Assembly: GCA_964514235.1 (NCBI GenBank)
Contig: CAZEPV010000014.1
Location: forward strand, 1 to 49,106
Reading direction: 5' to 3'
From: JAAYRQ01 sp035647235
Lineage (GTDB): Bacteria > Bacillota > Syntrophomonadia > Syntrophomonadales > Syntrophomonadaceae
DNA length: 49,106 nt
The notes beneath the pieces were generated by a model. That model was not told the DNA's origin. It searched no databases and saw nothing but the letters and a program-made list of their open reading frames with translations. Each line of letters opens with the position of its first letter. Position 1 is the first letter of the stretch. Below are positions 17,692-27,004 of this stretch, piece by piece. Position numbers and translations under genes: made by a program.

Positions 17692-17767
17692 TGGCAGGGG
17701 AGACAGGAATCGAACCCGCAGCCCCTGGTTTTGGAGACCAGTGCTCTGCCAATTGAGCTACTCCCCT
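17692..17767 (-). tRNA. tRNA-Trp (anticodon CCA)
   Basis: On the minus strand the acceptor stem AGGGGAG pairs with CTCCCCT. The D arm reads AGCTCAATTGGCAGAGC. The anticodon stem CTGGT/ACCAG encloses the loop CTCCAAA with anticodon CCA (Trp). The T arm contains GGTTCGATTCC. A discriminator G and an encoded 3' CCA (17692-17694) complete a 76-nt gene. Transcription probably starts at the promoter at 17797-17825. Confidence 0.96.
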
Positions 17768-17796
17768 GAATAATGTTTTACTTTCAAGCATCAATA

Positions 17797-17825
17797 ATAT
17801 TAACATAAATTGATATGGGGTTCAA
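17797..17825 (-). promoter_or_regulatory. Sigma-A promoter for tRNA-Trp
   Basis: On the minus strand TTGAAC (17825-17820) and TAATAT (17802-17797) are separated by 17 bp. The expected start is about 20 nt before the mature tRNA 5' end. Confidence 0.6.
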
Positions 17826-17911
17826 GTGGATAAAAAGAAGGATTTAAACAATCCCATCAAACATATTTATTATAATAGACTTTTAGTTTTTAGTAATAGG
17901 TAATTTTGGTA

Positions 17912-17917
17912 TATAAT
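17912..17917 (+). promoter_or_regulatory. Candidate -10 element upstream of ddl
   Basis: TATAAT at 17912-17917 lies about 40 bp before the ddl start. The -35 match 17 bp upstream (TTTAGT) is poor, so the promoter is tentative. Confidence 0.35.
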
Positions 17918-17956
17918 ATATTAGTCCCAAAGATTTGATTAAGGTTGGTGACTAAG

Positions 17957-18886
17957 ATGATAAAGGTTCTAGTATTGATGGGGGGCATCTCTGCGGAAAG
18001 GGAAGTATCTCTGCGTAGTGGCCATTCAGTAGCAGAGGCTTTAATAAAAGCTGGTTATATGGTGGAAACCCTTGATTTTAATAAGGATAATATTAGCAAA
18101 ATTATAGATCTAGCTCCAGATGTAGTCTTTATAGCCTTGCATGGTGAAAATGGTGAAGATGGTAAAGTGCAAGGTTTACTGGATATTTTAGAAATTCCTT
18201 ATACCAGTTCTGGTCCGACTGCAAGTGCAATAGGCATGAATAAGATATTAACCAAAAAAATTTTGTTTTTAGATGATATACCGACTGCAGATTTTCTTAC
18301 TGTAAACCTAGATAATTTTCGTAATAATAAGAACAATTTAATAAGTAAAATCATAGATAAATTGGGGTTTCCAGTAGTCATAAAGGCGCCTAATCAAGGT
18401 TCTAGCATTGGTACTTATATAGTCCAGGATGAAGTGTCGCTTATGGAGGCTATTAATTCTGCCTTTGCTTATGATCAAGAAATTCTAGCGGAAAAGTTTA
18501 TAGACGGCATAGAAGTTACTGCATCTATTCTGGGTAACAACACTATAGAGGTATTACCTTTAATTGAAATTACTTCGGTTAATGAGTTCTATGATTACGA
18601 ATCAAAATATACTGAAGGTATGTGTGAACATATTATACCTGCTCGGATTAATACCCAATTAACCCAGAATATACAAGAACTTAGTCAGAGAGTCTATAAA
18701 CTCTTAGGATGTAAGGGTTTTGCCCGAGTTGATTTTATGATAGATAAAGAAAACCAACCCTATGTTTTGGAAATAAATACTGTTCCAGGGATGACCGATA
18801 TGAGCTTAGTACCTGATGCAGCTAGGGCCAAAGGTATTCCCTATGTCAAACTTTGTGATATGATAGTGAAATTTGCTTTGGAATAA
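17957..18886 (+). CDS. ddl: D-alanine--D-alanine ligase
   Basis: Ddl makes the D-Ala-D-Ala dipeptide for peptidoglycan. The N-terminal LMGGISAEREVSLRSG motif and the ATP-grasp domain are clear, including GFARVDFM and EINTVPGMT near the C-terminus, which bind Mg-ATP. I place the start at ATG 17957, giving 309 residues. GTG 17948 or TTG 17945 would crowd the ribosome binding site (AAGGTTGGTG). It is followed by a short unknown gene and then, after a terminator, the menaquinone operon. Confidence 0.92.
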   Translation: MIKVLVLMGGISAEREVSLRSGHSVAEALIKAGYMVETLDFNKDNISKIIDLAPDVVFIALHGENGEDGKVQGLLDILEIPYTSSGPTASAIGMNKILTKKILFLDDIPTADFLTVNLDNFRNNKNNLISKIIDKLGFPVVIKAPNQGSSIGTYIVQDEVSLMEAINSAFAYDQEILAEKFIDGIEVTASILGNNTIEVLPLIEITSVNEFYDYESKYTEGMCEHIIPARINTQLTQNIQELSQRVYKLLGCKGFARVDFMIDKENQPYVLEINTVPGMTDMSLVPDAARAKGIPYVKLCDMIVKFALE

Positions 18887-18949
18887 TAAAGGAATACACA
18901 CGAATAGTGGAGAATATGCTCATTATAAACAATTTAAGTGGTGAAATAA

Positions 18950-19255
18950 ATGAGTAATTTTCTACCTGTTGCTATAATTAATGAAACTTTAGAAGAAATA
19001 TGTGAAAAAATTGCCGATCTAAAATTACAAATAAATGAAATTGATGAAACAAAACTTTTTGAGGAATTAACCCAAATTGAAGAAACGGCCCTCGACCTAT
19101 GGGTATTTATAGAACGCTTTCCTTGTAAGCCTTTAATTTATACAGGATCGGGTACTACAGAAGAAATTATACAACGTCTAGACTGGGCTTTAACTTTTTC
19201 CGAGGGTCCAGAATATGCCGATATATTTAATAAAGTATTAAAAAAGTCAAAATAA
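18950..19255 (+). CDS. Hypothetical protein, acidic and helical
   Basis: The 101-residue protein is acidic, with a predicted long helix or coiled coil over about residues 10-50 (ETLEEICEKIADLKLQ onward) and a conserved-looking middle (LWVFIERFP, YTGSGTTEEI). The ATG follows AAGTGGTG. It lies 63 bp downstream of ddl and has its own terminator downstream. I do not recognise a family. Confidence 0.55.
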   Translation: MSNFLPVAIINETLEEICEKIADLKLQINEIDETKLFEELTQIEETALDLWVFIERFPCKPLIYTGSGTTEEIIQRLDWALTFSEGPEYADIFNKVLKKSK

Positions 19256-19270
19256 ATGTTATAGTTATTA

Positions 19271-19308
19271 ATAGCCTTATAAGTTTATGACCTATAAGGC
19301 TATATTTT
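19271..19308 (+). terminator. Rho-independent terminator after the ddl unit
   Basis: An 11-bp perfect stem (19271-19281 with 19293-19303) with an 11-nt loop is followed by ATTTTTAT. It separates the ddl unit from the menaquinone operon. Confidence 0.8.
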
Positions 19309-19341
19309 TATACATCTACATGAAATGTAGACCAGTAAGTC

Positions 19342-19350
19342 TGATATAAT
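19342..19350 (+). promoter_or_regulatory. Extended -10 promoter of the menaquinone (futalosine) operon
   Basis: TGATATAAT (19342-19350) is a good extended -10 element. No convincing -35 is present 17 bp upstream. It lies 36 bp before the mqnE start. Confidence 0.45.
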
Positions 19351-19386
19351 TGTAAAAGTACTTGGGAAGAGGTGTATTTTCATAAA

Positions 19387-20472
19387 ATGCAAAAGAAAAT
19401 ATTAGAAATTAAGGATAAAGTATATAATAATGTTAGACTGGACAAAAAGGATGCACTTTTTTTATATGAATCAAATGATTTGCTTACGCTTGGAGAATTA
19501 GCTAACTATAAAAAACACCAGAAATCTGGAAAGACGGTTTTTTTTAATGTTAATCGCCATATTAATTTAACTAATATTTGTATATCTCGCTGTAAATTTT
19601 GTGCTTTCGGAGTCGATGAAGATGGTAAGGGTGGGCCATATATTATGAGTCCCGATGAGGCCCTTGAATTTGCTGGACAAGCAGTTCCACTTGGAATAAC
19701 GGAATTCCATGTGGTAAGTGCAATGCACCCTAAAAAAGATTTTGCTTATTATTTAGAGGTAATAAGAAAGTTGCACGAAACTTATCCAGACATCCATATA
19801 CAAGCTTTTACTGCTGTGGAAATTTTCCATTTTTCTAAAATTAGTAATTTGTCTATTAAGGAAGTTCTTTTGAAATTGCAGAAAGTTGGTTTGGGTTCCA
19901 TACCAGGTGGCGGGGCAGAAATTCTTAATGACGATATTAGGCAAGAGCTGTGTCCTAGAAAGGCAAATAGTGAGGAGTGGCTAGAGGTCCATCGCGTGGC
20001 ACATAATCTGGGCATTAAAACAAACTGTACCATGCTATATGGACATATTGAAACCATTGAAGATAGGGTAAATCACATGATCACACTCAGGGAATTACAA
20101 GATGAGGCCCCTGGTTTTCAATCTTTTATTCCTTTACCATTTTTACCCGATAATACTAGACTAGAACATATTACGCGTACTAGTGCCATTGATGATATAA
20201 AAACAATAGCTATATCTAGGTTAATGTTAGATAATATTGACCATATTAAAGCTTTTTGGGTAATGTTAGGCATCCCTATTGCTCAGGTATCCCTTAATTT
20301 CGGAGCTGATGATATTGATGGAACTATCGTTGAGGAAAGAATTATGCATGCAGCAGGTGCAAGTGGGGGTAGGGGGATTACTAAATCCGATATTATTCAC
20401 TTAATAAATGATGCTGGTTTTATCCCTACCGAAAGGGACACCTTATATAATGTAATAAAGACTTATAAATAG
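19387..20472 (+). CDS. mqnE: Aminofutalosine synthase MqnE (radical SAM)
   Basis: MqnE joins 3-enolpyruvylbenzoate to the adenosyl part of SAM to give 6-amino-6-deoxyfutalosine. The N-terminal half has NVNRHINLTNIC and the cluster motif CISRCKFC (C-x3-C-x2-C, Cys65/69/72 from this start). LGSIPGGGAEIL and LNFGADDIDGT are typical of the MqnE/MqnC/CofH group. The MqnE-type FFNVNRHIN start and the neighbouring MqnC copy support the assignment. ATG 19387 is preferred; GTG 19372 overlaps the GAGGTG ribosome binding site. It is first in the mqnE-mqnA-mqnC-phosphorylase operon. Confidence 0.9.
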   Translation: MQKKILEIKDKVYNNVRLDKKDALFLYESNDLLTLGELANYKKHQKSGKTVFFNVNRHINLTNICISRCKFCAFGVDEDGKGGPYIMSPDEALEFAGQAVPLGITEFHVVSAMHPKKDFAYYLEVIRKLHETYPDIHIQAFTAVEIFHFSKISNLSIKEVLLKLQKVGLGSIPGGGAEILNDDIRQELCPRKANSEEWLEVHRVAHNLGIKTNCTMLYGHIETIEDRVNHMITLRELQDEAPGFQSFIPLPFLPDNTRLEHITRTSAIDDIKTIAISRLMLDNIDHIKAFWVMLGIPIAQVSLNFGADDIDGTIVEERIMHAAGASGGRGITKSDIIHLINDAGFIPTERDTLYNVIKTYK

Positions 20473-20482
20473 GAGAGATTTT

Positions 20483-21310
20483 ATGAGACCTAGAGTTGGA
20501 CATATTCAATTTATTAATTGTTTTCCTTTGTTTTATGGCCTTATTGAGAAGAAATTTCTATTAGAAATTGATTTAATTAAAGGAAATCCCACAGATCTTA
20601 ACCGTATGCTAAGGAATGATGAACTAGATTTAGCCCCTATACCCTCAATTGCATATGCCAAAGACTGGAATGATTATGTATTAATGCCCGAAATATCAAT
20701 TAGTTCTGATGGTGCGGTAAAAAGTATATATTTATTTTCTAAAATCCCCATAGAAGAATTGAATGGTAAACCAATAGCCTTAACAAATGTTTCTGCAACT
20801 TCCCAAGCCTTGCTTAAAATAATTATGGCTAATCATTACAATATTAAACCATACTATTTTGAATCAGCCCCTGAATTAAGGGCCATGCTGATGGAAGCAG
20901 ATGCAGCCTTATTAATTGGGGATGATGCCTTAAGGGCAATGTATAAATTAAGTGATAAGCTGCATGTCTATGATTTAGGAAGCCTATGGAAGGATTTTAC
21001 TGGTCTACCTATGGTTTTTGCCCTTTGGGCCATTCGGAAGGAATTTGCAGAAAAGAAATTGGAGCAAATAAGGTTAATTAAACAAGCTTTTATAGATTCT
21101 ATGAAATTTAGTTTAGAAAATATTGAAGATGTAGCGGAAAAAGCAGCAGAATGGGAGGAACTTCCCCCTGAATTTTTAGTAGATTATTTTGCGGCACTTA
21201 GGTTCGATTTTGATGAAGGCAAGCAAAAAGGCTTATTAAAATATTTTCAATATGTTCATGAGCTTGGTTTATCGCCTGAGGTACCATACCTACAGATTTT
21301 AGATATCTAA
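20483..21310 (+). CDS. mqnA: Chorismate dehydratase MqnA
   Basis: MqnA removes water from chorismate to give 3-enolpyruvylbenzoate, the entry to the futalosine menaquinone route. The 275-residue protein has a periplasmic-binding-protein-like fold without signal peptide. Recognisable parts are RVGHIQFINCFPL at the start, the DLAPIPSIAYA segment, and LIGDDALR in the middle. The ATG follows AGGAGAG and lies 10 bp after mqnE. Confidence 0.9.
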   Translation: MRPRVGHIQFINCFPLFYGLIEKKFLLEIDLIKGNPTDLNRMLRNDELDLAPIPSIAYAKDWNDYVLMPEISISSDGAVKSIYLFSKIPIEELNGKPIALTNVSATSQALLKIIMANHYNIKPYYFESAPELRAMLMEADAALLIGDDALRAMYKLSDKLHVYDLGSLWKDFTGLPMVFALWAIRKEFAEKKLEQIRLIKQAFIDSMKFSLENIEDVAEKAAEWEELPPEFLVDYFAALRFDFDEGKQKGLLKYFQYVHELGLSPEVPYLQILDI

Positions 21311-21328
21311 TTAAATTAGGAGAATTAC

Positions 21329-22390
21329 ATGGATAATCTTTTAAATGAAGTAGTTGCTGGGAAAAGAATGACAAATGCCGAATTTATAGACTTATTTAAT
21401 AAATGTGATTTAATTTCTTTAGGCAAAGCTGCCAACCAGGTGCGAATAAATAGATTTGGGCATGACTTGGCCACCTTTGTTATAGATCGAAACATTAACT
21501 ATACCAACATTTGTTTATGCCAATGCAAATTCTGTGCATTTTATCGTAAAAAAGAAGATATTGATGCTTATATTTTGGATAAAACAACTTTAGTAAATAA
21601 AGTTGAGGAGGCCTTATCTTTAGGTGCTACACAATTAATGATTCAAGGTGGACTTAATAAAGAATTAGATATTAATTATTTTGAACAAATGTTTAAGTTT
21701 ATTAAATCAAATTATGATATAACTATTCATTCATTAACTGCCCCCGAAGTAGTACATATAGCAAAAATGTCCCAGTTAACTATTAAAGACACTTTGCAAA
21801 GATTAAAGGATGCAGGATTAGATTCTTTACCCGGTGGTGGGGCTGAGATTTTGCATGATGATGTTAGGAGACAAATAAGTCCTAATAAAATAAATACAAA
21901 TATGTGGTTGAATGTTATGGAAAGTGCACACGAAATCGGCTTAGAATCAACTGCCACAATGATGATGGGAAGTGTTGAAACACTAGAACAAAGATTATTT
22001 CATTTAGATGCTATTAGAGTGCTGCAAGATAAAACTGGGGGTTTTAGGGCTTTTATTATGTGGACTTATCAGCAAGGTCTTAATACTATAGCAGTTACTA
22101 AGAAGGTGTCAGGAGTAGAATATCTAAAATTTTTAGCTTTGAGTCGTCTTTATTTAGATAATTTTGTCCATATTCAGGGTTCTTGGGTAACCCAGGGCGA
22201 AAGGATAGGGCAATTATCTTTATTGTTCGGTGCTGATGATTTAGGAAGTATTATGCTGGAAGAAAACGTGGTAAAGGCAGCTGGGGTTGAAAACAAAATT
22301 AATAAACATGAAATGGTCGATTTGATTAAAAATATGGGAAGGACACCAGCATTAAGAGATACTGAATATAATATTTTGAAAACTTTTTAG
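21329..22390 (+). CDS. mqnC: Dehypoxanthine futalosine cyclase MqnC (radical SAM)
   Basis: MqnC cyclises dehypoxanthine futalosine to the spiro compound cyclic DHFL. The cluster motif is Cys62-x3-Cys66-x2-Cys69 (CLCQCKFC), preceded by NINYTNI. DSLPGGGAEIL and LLFGADDLGS follow the family. The segment MWTYQQGLNT is typical of MqnC and not MqnE. The ATG follows TAGGAG and lies 18 bp after mqnA. MqnD, the next enzyme, is not in this window. Confidence 0.9.
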   Translation: MDNLLNEVVAGKRMTNAEFIDLFNKCDLISLGKAANQVRINRFGHDLATFVIDRNINYTNICLCQCKFCAFYRKKEDIDAYILDKTTLVNKVEEALSLGATQLMIQGGLNKELDINYFEQMFKFIKSNYDITIHSLTAPEVVHIAKMSQLTIKDTLQRLKDAGLDSLPGGGAEILHDDVRRQISPNKINTNMWLNVMESAHEIGLESTATMMMGSVETLEQRLFHLDAIRVLQDKTGGFRAFIMWTYQQGLNTIAVTKKVSGVEYLKFLALSRLYLDNFVHIQGSWVTQGERIGQLSLLFGADDLGSIMLEENVVKAAGVENKINKHEMVDLIKNMGRTPALRDTEYNILKTF

Positions 22391-22407
22391 GTAAAGGAGT
22401 TATCGTT

Positions 22408-23244
22408 TTGATAGTACCTTTTTGTGACTTTGCTTTCATAGGTGGTTCAAGTACACTAAGTATTAATATACCTGAGGACTTGAACTTGGATTATGTCGAG
22501 GTTTTGCAAGATAACCTTATCTTTGGTACACCTTTTGGCCAAAGTCCCCCATTCAAACATTTAAAAATTAGGGGTGAAAAGGAAAGCCGAACTATTTTGA
22601 CTTGTACTATGCATGGTTGGCGTCGCGGAGTTACTCGTGACCTTGCATCAAAACAAATCTTTTGGGTATTCAAAGAAGCAAAAATAAAAAAAATCATAGC
22701 TGAAGGTGGGGTAGGAGCAATTAATTATCTACTAACCCCTAGAGACATAGTGGTAGCACACGATTACATGGATTTTTCAGTACGTAAGGACGTAGGATTA
22801 GAGGATAAATACCTACTAATTATGCGGGATGCCATATGTCCCGATATGAGTAATAACTTATATGAATTGTTTTTCAATGAATGGAATAAGGGCAAGGTGT
22901 TTAACCGTGGAATATATGTCAATACGGATGGTAGGCATTTTGAAAGCCCTGCCGAAATCATAGCTTATAAACAAATGGGGGGAGATATTGTAGGTCAAAG
23001 TATCTGTCCAGAGGTTTATCTGGCTCGGGAGATAGGGGCTTGTTATGTAGGTTTATATATGGTTGTAAATTATGCGGAGGGAATCGTTGCTCCGTGGCAA
23101 CATGAAGAATTAACCGATATATTTTATAGGGAAAGCCTTGATTTGGGCACACTAATTTTTAAATTTTTAAGGAAATTATCGGTTGAAAATAATTGTCAGT
23201 GCATTAATCTAAGAAAGGAAACTTTATTAAACAAGGTTTATTAA
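22408..23244 (+). CDS. MTAP/PNP-family nucleoside phosphorylase, likely acts on futalosine
   Basis: This 278-residue protein belongs to the PNP_UDP_1 fold (MTAP-like: GVGAINYLLTPRDIVVAHDYMD, then HFESPAEI and GGDIVGQSICPEVYLAREIG). As fourth gene of the mqn operon it probably removes the purine base from futalosine or aminofutalosine, the job of MqnB or MTA nucleosidase elsewhere. Asn221 (VVNYAEG) stands where adenine-specific MTAP has Asp and PNP has Asn, which suggests a 6-oxopurine (futalosine) substrate. Met68 replaces the phosphate-binding Arg of MTAP's RHG motif, so phosphorolysis is not assured. The TTG start follows AAAGGAG by 8 bp. Confidence 0.75.
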   Translation: MIVPFCDFAFIGGSSTLSINIPEDLNLDYVEVLQDNLIFGTPFGQSPPFKHLKIRGEKESRTILTCTMHGWRRGVTRDLASKQIFWVFKEAKIKKIIAEGGVGAINYLLTPRDIVVAHDYMDFSVRKDVGLEDKYLLIMRDAICPDMSNNLYELFFNEWNKGKVFNRGIYVNTDGRHFESPAEIIAYKQMGGDIVGQSICPEVYLAREIGACYVGLYMVVNYAEGIVAPWQHEELTDIFYRESLDLGTLIFKFLRKLSVENNCQCINLRKETLLNKVY

Positions 23245-23255
23245 GGAGGTTACAG

Positions 23256-26051
23256 ATGAGTAAAAAAGGTAGGACTAGTAGTACCCTAAAACTTGTAATA
23301 TTTTTAGCCTTTTTAGGCTTGATTGCAATTGGAATTAATTATTACACTGAATGGTTATGGTTTAAATCTATAAATGTTCAGACAGTTTTTCAAACTATAA
23401 TTTTAAATAAAATTATTTTATACGTAATAGTGTTCCTTTTAACATTCCTGGTGTTTTTTGTTAACCTATTATTAACTCGAAAAAATGCTAAAGAAACCCC
23501 ACCTAGACCTCAAGAAACCGAGGATGGTAGGGAAATAATATATCTGGACGAGCAACAACCACAACATTCTCCGTGGAGTGAACTAATCTCAAGTAAATGG
23601 GGAAAATGGATATTTTTTGCCTTTAGTTTATTTGGGGCATTTATTGTCAGTTCGGTAGCCGCGGATAATTGGTTAGTAGTACAACAGTTTTTTAATAAGG
23701 TATCTTTTAGTATTAGTGATCCAATATTCCAGAAGGATTTGGGTTTTTATTTCTTTGATTTAACTTTTTTCCAATTTGCTTATTCACTTTTAATGACTAC
23801 TTTAGTTTTGACTACTATTATTGTAGGAGTTGTATATGTTTTAAATGCTTCAACTGAGCTAATTTTTGGAGATTGGAGAAAATTAACCTTTGCTAAGGGG
23901 CATATAGCCACACTTATTGCTTTGATTTTCGCTTTAAAAAGCTGGGGTTACAGATTATCTTCCTATGAAATATTGTTTTCACCAGGTGGTGTAGTATTTG
24001 GAGCTACCTATTCAGATGTTAATGCCTTGCTGATTGCTTATAAGGCATTAATAGTTATATCTTTAGTTGTGGCTGCGGTCATAATTGCTAATATATTTAT
24101 TAAAAGGATTAACTGGATATTAATTAGTATTGGGGCTTGGATAGTAATTGCACTTGTTTTAGGAGGGGTATATCCAACTGTTATACAAAAAATTGTAGTT
24201 CAACCCAATGAATACAATAAAGAAAAGCAATTTATTGAGAATGGTATAGAATTTACCAGAAAGGCCTATTCTTTGGATCGGGCAGAAATGGAAGACTTCG
24301 AGATTGCTTATGATTTGGATATTACAGATTCCGAACATGATGCTACTATAAATAATATTAGGTTATGGGATTGGCAACCTTTGACTACTACCTATAAAAA
24401 CTTGCAACAGTTACGCCCATATTATGTATTTAACGATGTTGATATTGATCGCTATACAATTAATGGGGAATATAGGCAAGTCATGCTTTCAGCCCGTGAA
24501 ATTGATCAGAGCCAATTGGCTGAAGATGCTCAAACCTGGATAAATCAAAAACTAATGTATACGCATGGTTATGGTTTGGTTGTTAGCCCGGTTAGTGAAA
24601 TAGAACAAGAAGGTTTCCCCGACTACTATATAAAAGATATACCCCCAAAATCAAGTGTTGATATTGAGGTAACCCGTCCAGAAATATATTTCGGTGAAAT
24701 GACCAACGATTATGTAATTGTTAACACCAAACAAAGGGAATTTGATTATCCCATGGGCTCCACTAATGAATACACATTTTATGAGGGAAAAAATGGGGTG
24801 AAAATTAATTCTTTTACCCGTAAATTATTATTAAGTTGGTTTTTGAAAGATTATAAGATGATTCTTTCTAGTGATATTACCAACGATAGCCAAGTTTTAA
24901 TGTATAGAAACATTGCAGAACGAATTAACAAAGTAGCCCCTTATTTGGGCTATGATAGTGACCCATATATAGTAATCAACACCGAAAATGGTAAGCTTTA
25001 TTGGATGTTAGATGCCTATACTTATTCTAATAAATATCCTTATTCGCGGCCATTTGATAATAAAGGCAATAACTATATTAGAAATTCTGTGAAAGTTATA
25101 TGTGATGCCTACACAGGTGAATTAGATTTTTATGTAGCTGATCCCGATGATCCCATGATCAAGGTTTACAGCAAGATATTCCCAGACCTCTACAAGGATA
25201 TTGCAGAAATGCCAGAGGCTTTATTTACCCATGTTAGATATCCTGTAGACTTATTCAAAATCCAAACGGAAATTTATCTGACCTACCATATGGCTGATCC
25301 CAACGTATTTTATAACAAAGAGGACTTGTGGCTCATCCCAACCGAAATTGTAGATGATAAACCAGTAAAAATGGAGCCCTACTATATAGTAATGAAATTA
25401 CCTGGGGAAAATGAAGTCGAGTATGTACAAATGTTACCCTTTACACCTAAAAACAGATTGAACATGGTATCTTGGATGTGCGTACGAATGGATGGAGACA
25501 ATTACGGAAATATGGTAGTTTTCAACTTCCCCAAACAAGAAACTATTTATGGTCCTGAGCAAATTGAATCTAGAATTAATCAAAACACACAAATAGCACA
25601 ACAAATCAGCTTATGGGATCAAAGGGGTTCAAGAGTATACAGGGGACATTTACTAGTAATACCTATTGAAAATTCGGTAATATATGTTGAACCTCTATAT
25701 CTACAAGCTGATAATAGTAAACTACCCGAACTTAAACGAGTAATCGTAGCATATGGCAATACCACAGTTATGGAACCAACCCTAGATATAGCTTTAGAAA
25801 AGATTTTCGGGGAGGGTTCTAGGCAACCAAGACCTCCAACAGCAACTGAAGATGATGCTGGAATTATTGACGAAAGACCTGATGATTCAATAGGGGTAAG
25901 CGGTACTGTGCAAGAATTAGCCGAAAAAGCCCGTGAATATTACGATAGGGCTAACGAACGCCTGCAATCTGGAGATTGGGCTGGATATGGCGAAAATATT
26001 GAAAAACTTAATAATGTATTGAAACAAATAGAGGAGTCTGTGACTGAATAG
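23256..26051 (+). CDS. UPF0182 family large membrane protein
   Basis: This 931-residue protein of the UPF0182 (COG1615) family has about seven membrane segments in residues 1-300 and a large, probably extracytoplasmic domain after them. Family hallmarks are LWFKSINVQTVF near the start, FQKDLGFYFFDL, and the middle NIRLWDW, PYYVFNDVDIDRY and YPYSRPFDN. The C-terminus has an acidic, proline-rich linker and a helical tail (ELAEKAREYYDRA). Function is unknown. The start follows AAGGAGG and is 11 bp after the phosphorylase gene. Confidence 0.9.
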   Translation: MSKKGRTSSTLKLVIFLAFLGLIAIGINYYTEWLWFKSINVQTVFQTIILNKIILYVIVFLLTFLVFFVNLLLTRKNAKETPPRPQETEDGREIIYLDEQQPQHSPWSELISSKWGKWIFFAFSLFGAFIVSSVAADNWLVVQQFFNKVSFSISDPIFQKDLGFYFFDLTFFQFAYSLLMTTLVLTTIIVGVVYVLNASTELIFGDWRKLTFAKGHIATLIALIFALKSWGYRLSSYEILFSPGGVVFGATYSDVNALLIAYKALIVISLVVAAVIIANIFIKRINWILISIGAWIVIALVLGGVYPTVIQKIVVQPNEYNKEKQFIENGIEFTRKAYSLDRAEMEDFEIAYDLDITDSEHDATINNIRLWDWQPLTTTYKNLQQLRPYYVFNDVDIDRYTINGEYRQVMLSAREIDQSQLAEDAQTWINQKLMYTHGYGLVVSPVSEIEQEGFPDYYIKDIPPKSSVDIEVTRPEIYFGEMTNDYVIVNTKQREFDYPMGSTNEYTFYEGKNGVKINSFTRKLLLSWFLKDYKMILSSDITNDSQVLMYRNIAERINKVAPYLGYDSDPYIVINTENGKLYWMLDAYTYSNKYPYSRPFDNKGNNYIRNSVKVICDAYTGELDFYVADPDDPMIKVYSKIFPDLYKDIAEMPEALFTHVRYPVDLFKIQTEIYLTYHMADPNVFYNKEDLWLIPTEIVDDKPVKMEPYYIVMKLPGENEVEYVQMLPFTPKNRLNMVSWMCVRMDGDNYGNMVVFNFPKQETIYGPEQIESRINQNTQIAQQISLWDQRGSRVYRGHLLVIPIENSVIYVEPLYLQADNSKLPELKRVIVAYGNTTVMEPTLDIALEKIFGEGSRQPRPPTATEDDAGIIDERPDDSIGVSGTVQELAEKAREYYDRANERLQSGDWAGYGENIEKLNNVLKQIEESVTE

Positions 26052-26062
26052 GTCACAGACTC
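26034..26062 (+). other. Strong hairpin spanning the UPF0182 stop codon
   Basis: A perfect 11-bp inverted repeat (26034-26044 with 26052-26062, loop of 7) includes the last codons and stop of the UPF0182 gene. No T-tract follows, so it is not a typical intrinsic terminator. It may stabilise or process the mRNA. Confidence 0.5.
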
Positions 26063-26089
26063 CCATAAAGGTGCAGGGGGGAATCTTTA

Positions 26090-26989
26090 ATGTTGGTGGA
26101 AATTAACGATAATATCAGCCTTATTGTTAGTGAATTGGGTTTTATGTACTGCAATTGTATTCTTATAAAGGATGATTGTAGGACTATAATTGATACTGGT
26201 GCAGATACAAATTCCCTGTTAAAGATTAATCCAGATGAAATTGATTTAATTTTATATACCCACCACCATTATGATCATACTAGGGGGCATAGTTTATTTA
26301 AAAATTCTAAAACATTAATTCATAGATTGGATTTTCCTGCAACCCAAAATGTAGAAGCCATTGAATTATACAATTCAACATATAAGTGGGAAGAATTAAT
26401 GCCAGCAATAGCTAAAGAGGAAGGACTAAAGGCGCTCAACATGCTACCAGATATGAGGATGCTGTGGTCTGCTGATGGTACTTTCGAGGATAACAATATT
26501 TTTGATTTGGGCAAAACAAAGGTACAGGTTATTCATACGCCAGGACATTCGGCAGGGCATTCATCCTTTTGGTTCCCAGAGGAAGAATTTTTGTTTACTG
26601 GTGATATATGTTTAACCGCAGCTGGTCCTTGGTATGGGGAGTTATATGCCGATCCTGATGATATGATTAAATCAATAGATAAAATAATAGCCTTGAAACC
26701 AAATAAAATTGCTTCCTGTCATATTAATTCCGTCTATAACAATGATATAACAAAAATACTCAATGAATTTAAAAATAGAATTTTCAAAAGGGATGAACGA
26801 ATATATAATTTTCTGAAGGAAAAACCTGCCGATATTCACAAATTGGCCGATAATAAATTAATTTATCGCCATCATCCTAGCCCATTCGTGGTATTTTGGG
26901 AAAAGTTGATGTTAATTAAACATTTGGCACGCCTTGAAAAAATGGATATGATTGAGGAAGTCGAACCTAACTTATTTCACGCAAAATAG
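26090..26989 (+). CDS. Metallo-beta-lactamase fold hydrolase
   Basis: This cytoplasmic 299-residue MBL-fold hydrolase has the metal motif HHHYDH (HxHxDH, about residues 63-68), GHS after HTPGHSAGHS (about 150-159), and the bridging Asp in FTGDICL. A C-terminal helical region (LKEKPADIHKLADNK) resembles the winged-helix tail of the lactamase_B-like group with LACTB2. Substrate is unknown. The ATG at 26090 follows GCAGGGGGG and the gene leads into the SGNH hydrolase gene 15 bp downstream. Confidence 0.82.
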   Translation: MLVEINDNISLIVSELGFMYCNCILIKDDCRTIIDTGADTNSLLKINPDEIDLILYTHHHYDHTRGHSLFKNSKTLIHRLDFPATQNVEAIELYNSTYKWEELMPAIAKEEGLKALNMLPDMRMLWSADGTFEDNNIFDLGKTKVQVIHTPGHSAGHSSFWFPEEEFLFTGDICLTAAGPWYGELYADPDDMIKSIDKIIALKPNKIASCHINSVYNNDITKILNEFKNRIFKRDERIYNFLKEKPADIHKLADNKLIYRHHPSPFVVFWEKLMLIKHLARLEKMDMIEEVEPNLFHAK

Positions 26990-27004
26990 AAAGGACGGAC
27001 TTTA

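Noticed and set aside
17591..17806. 71-residue ORF containing GVAQLAEHWSPKPG
   Set aside because: It is the translated shadow of tRNA-Trp; this peptide is a well-known false prediction over tRNA genes.
18888..18903. Similar sequences ATAAAGGAATACA at 18888 and 33123, each just after a stop codon
   Set aside because: Match is short and the surrounding sequence differs; chance in AT-rich DNA is likely.
26923..26940. TGGCAC sequence resembling a sigma-54 -24 element in the MBL gene
   Set aside because: The -12 TTGC part is at the wrong spacing and it lies inside a coding region away from a gene start.
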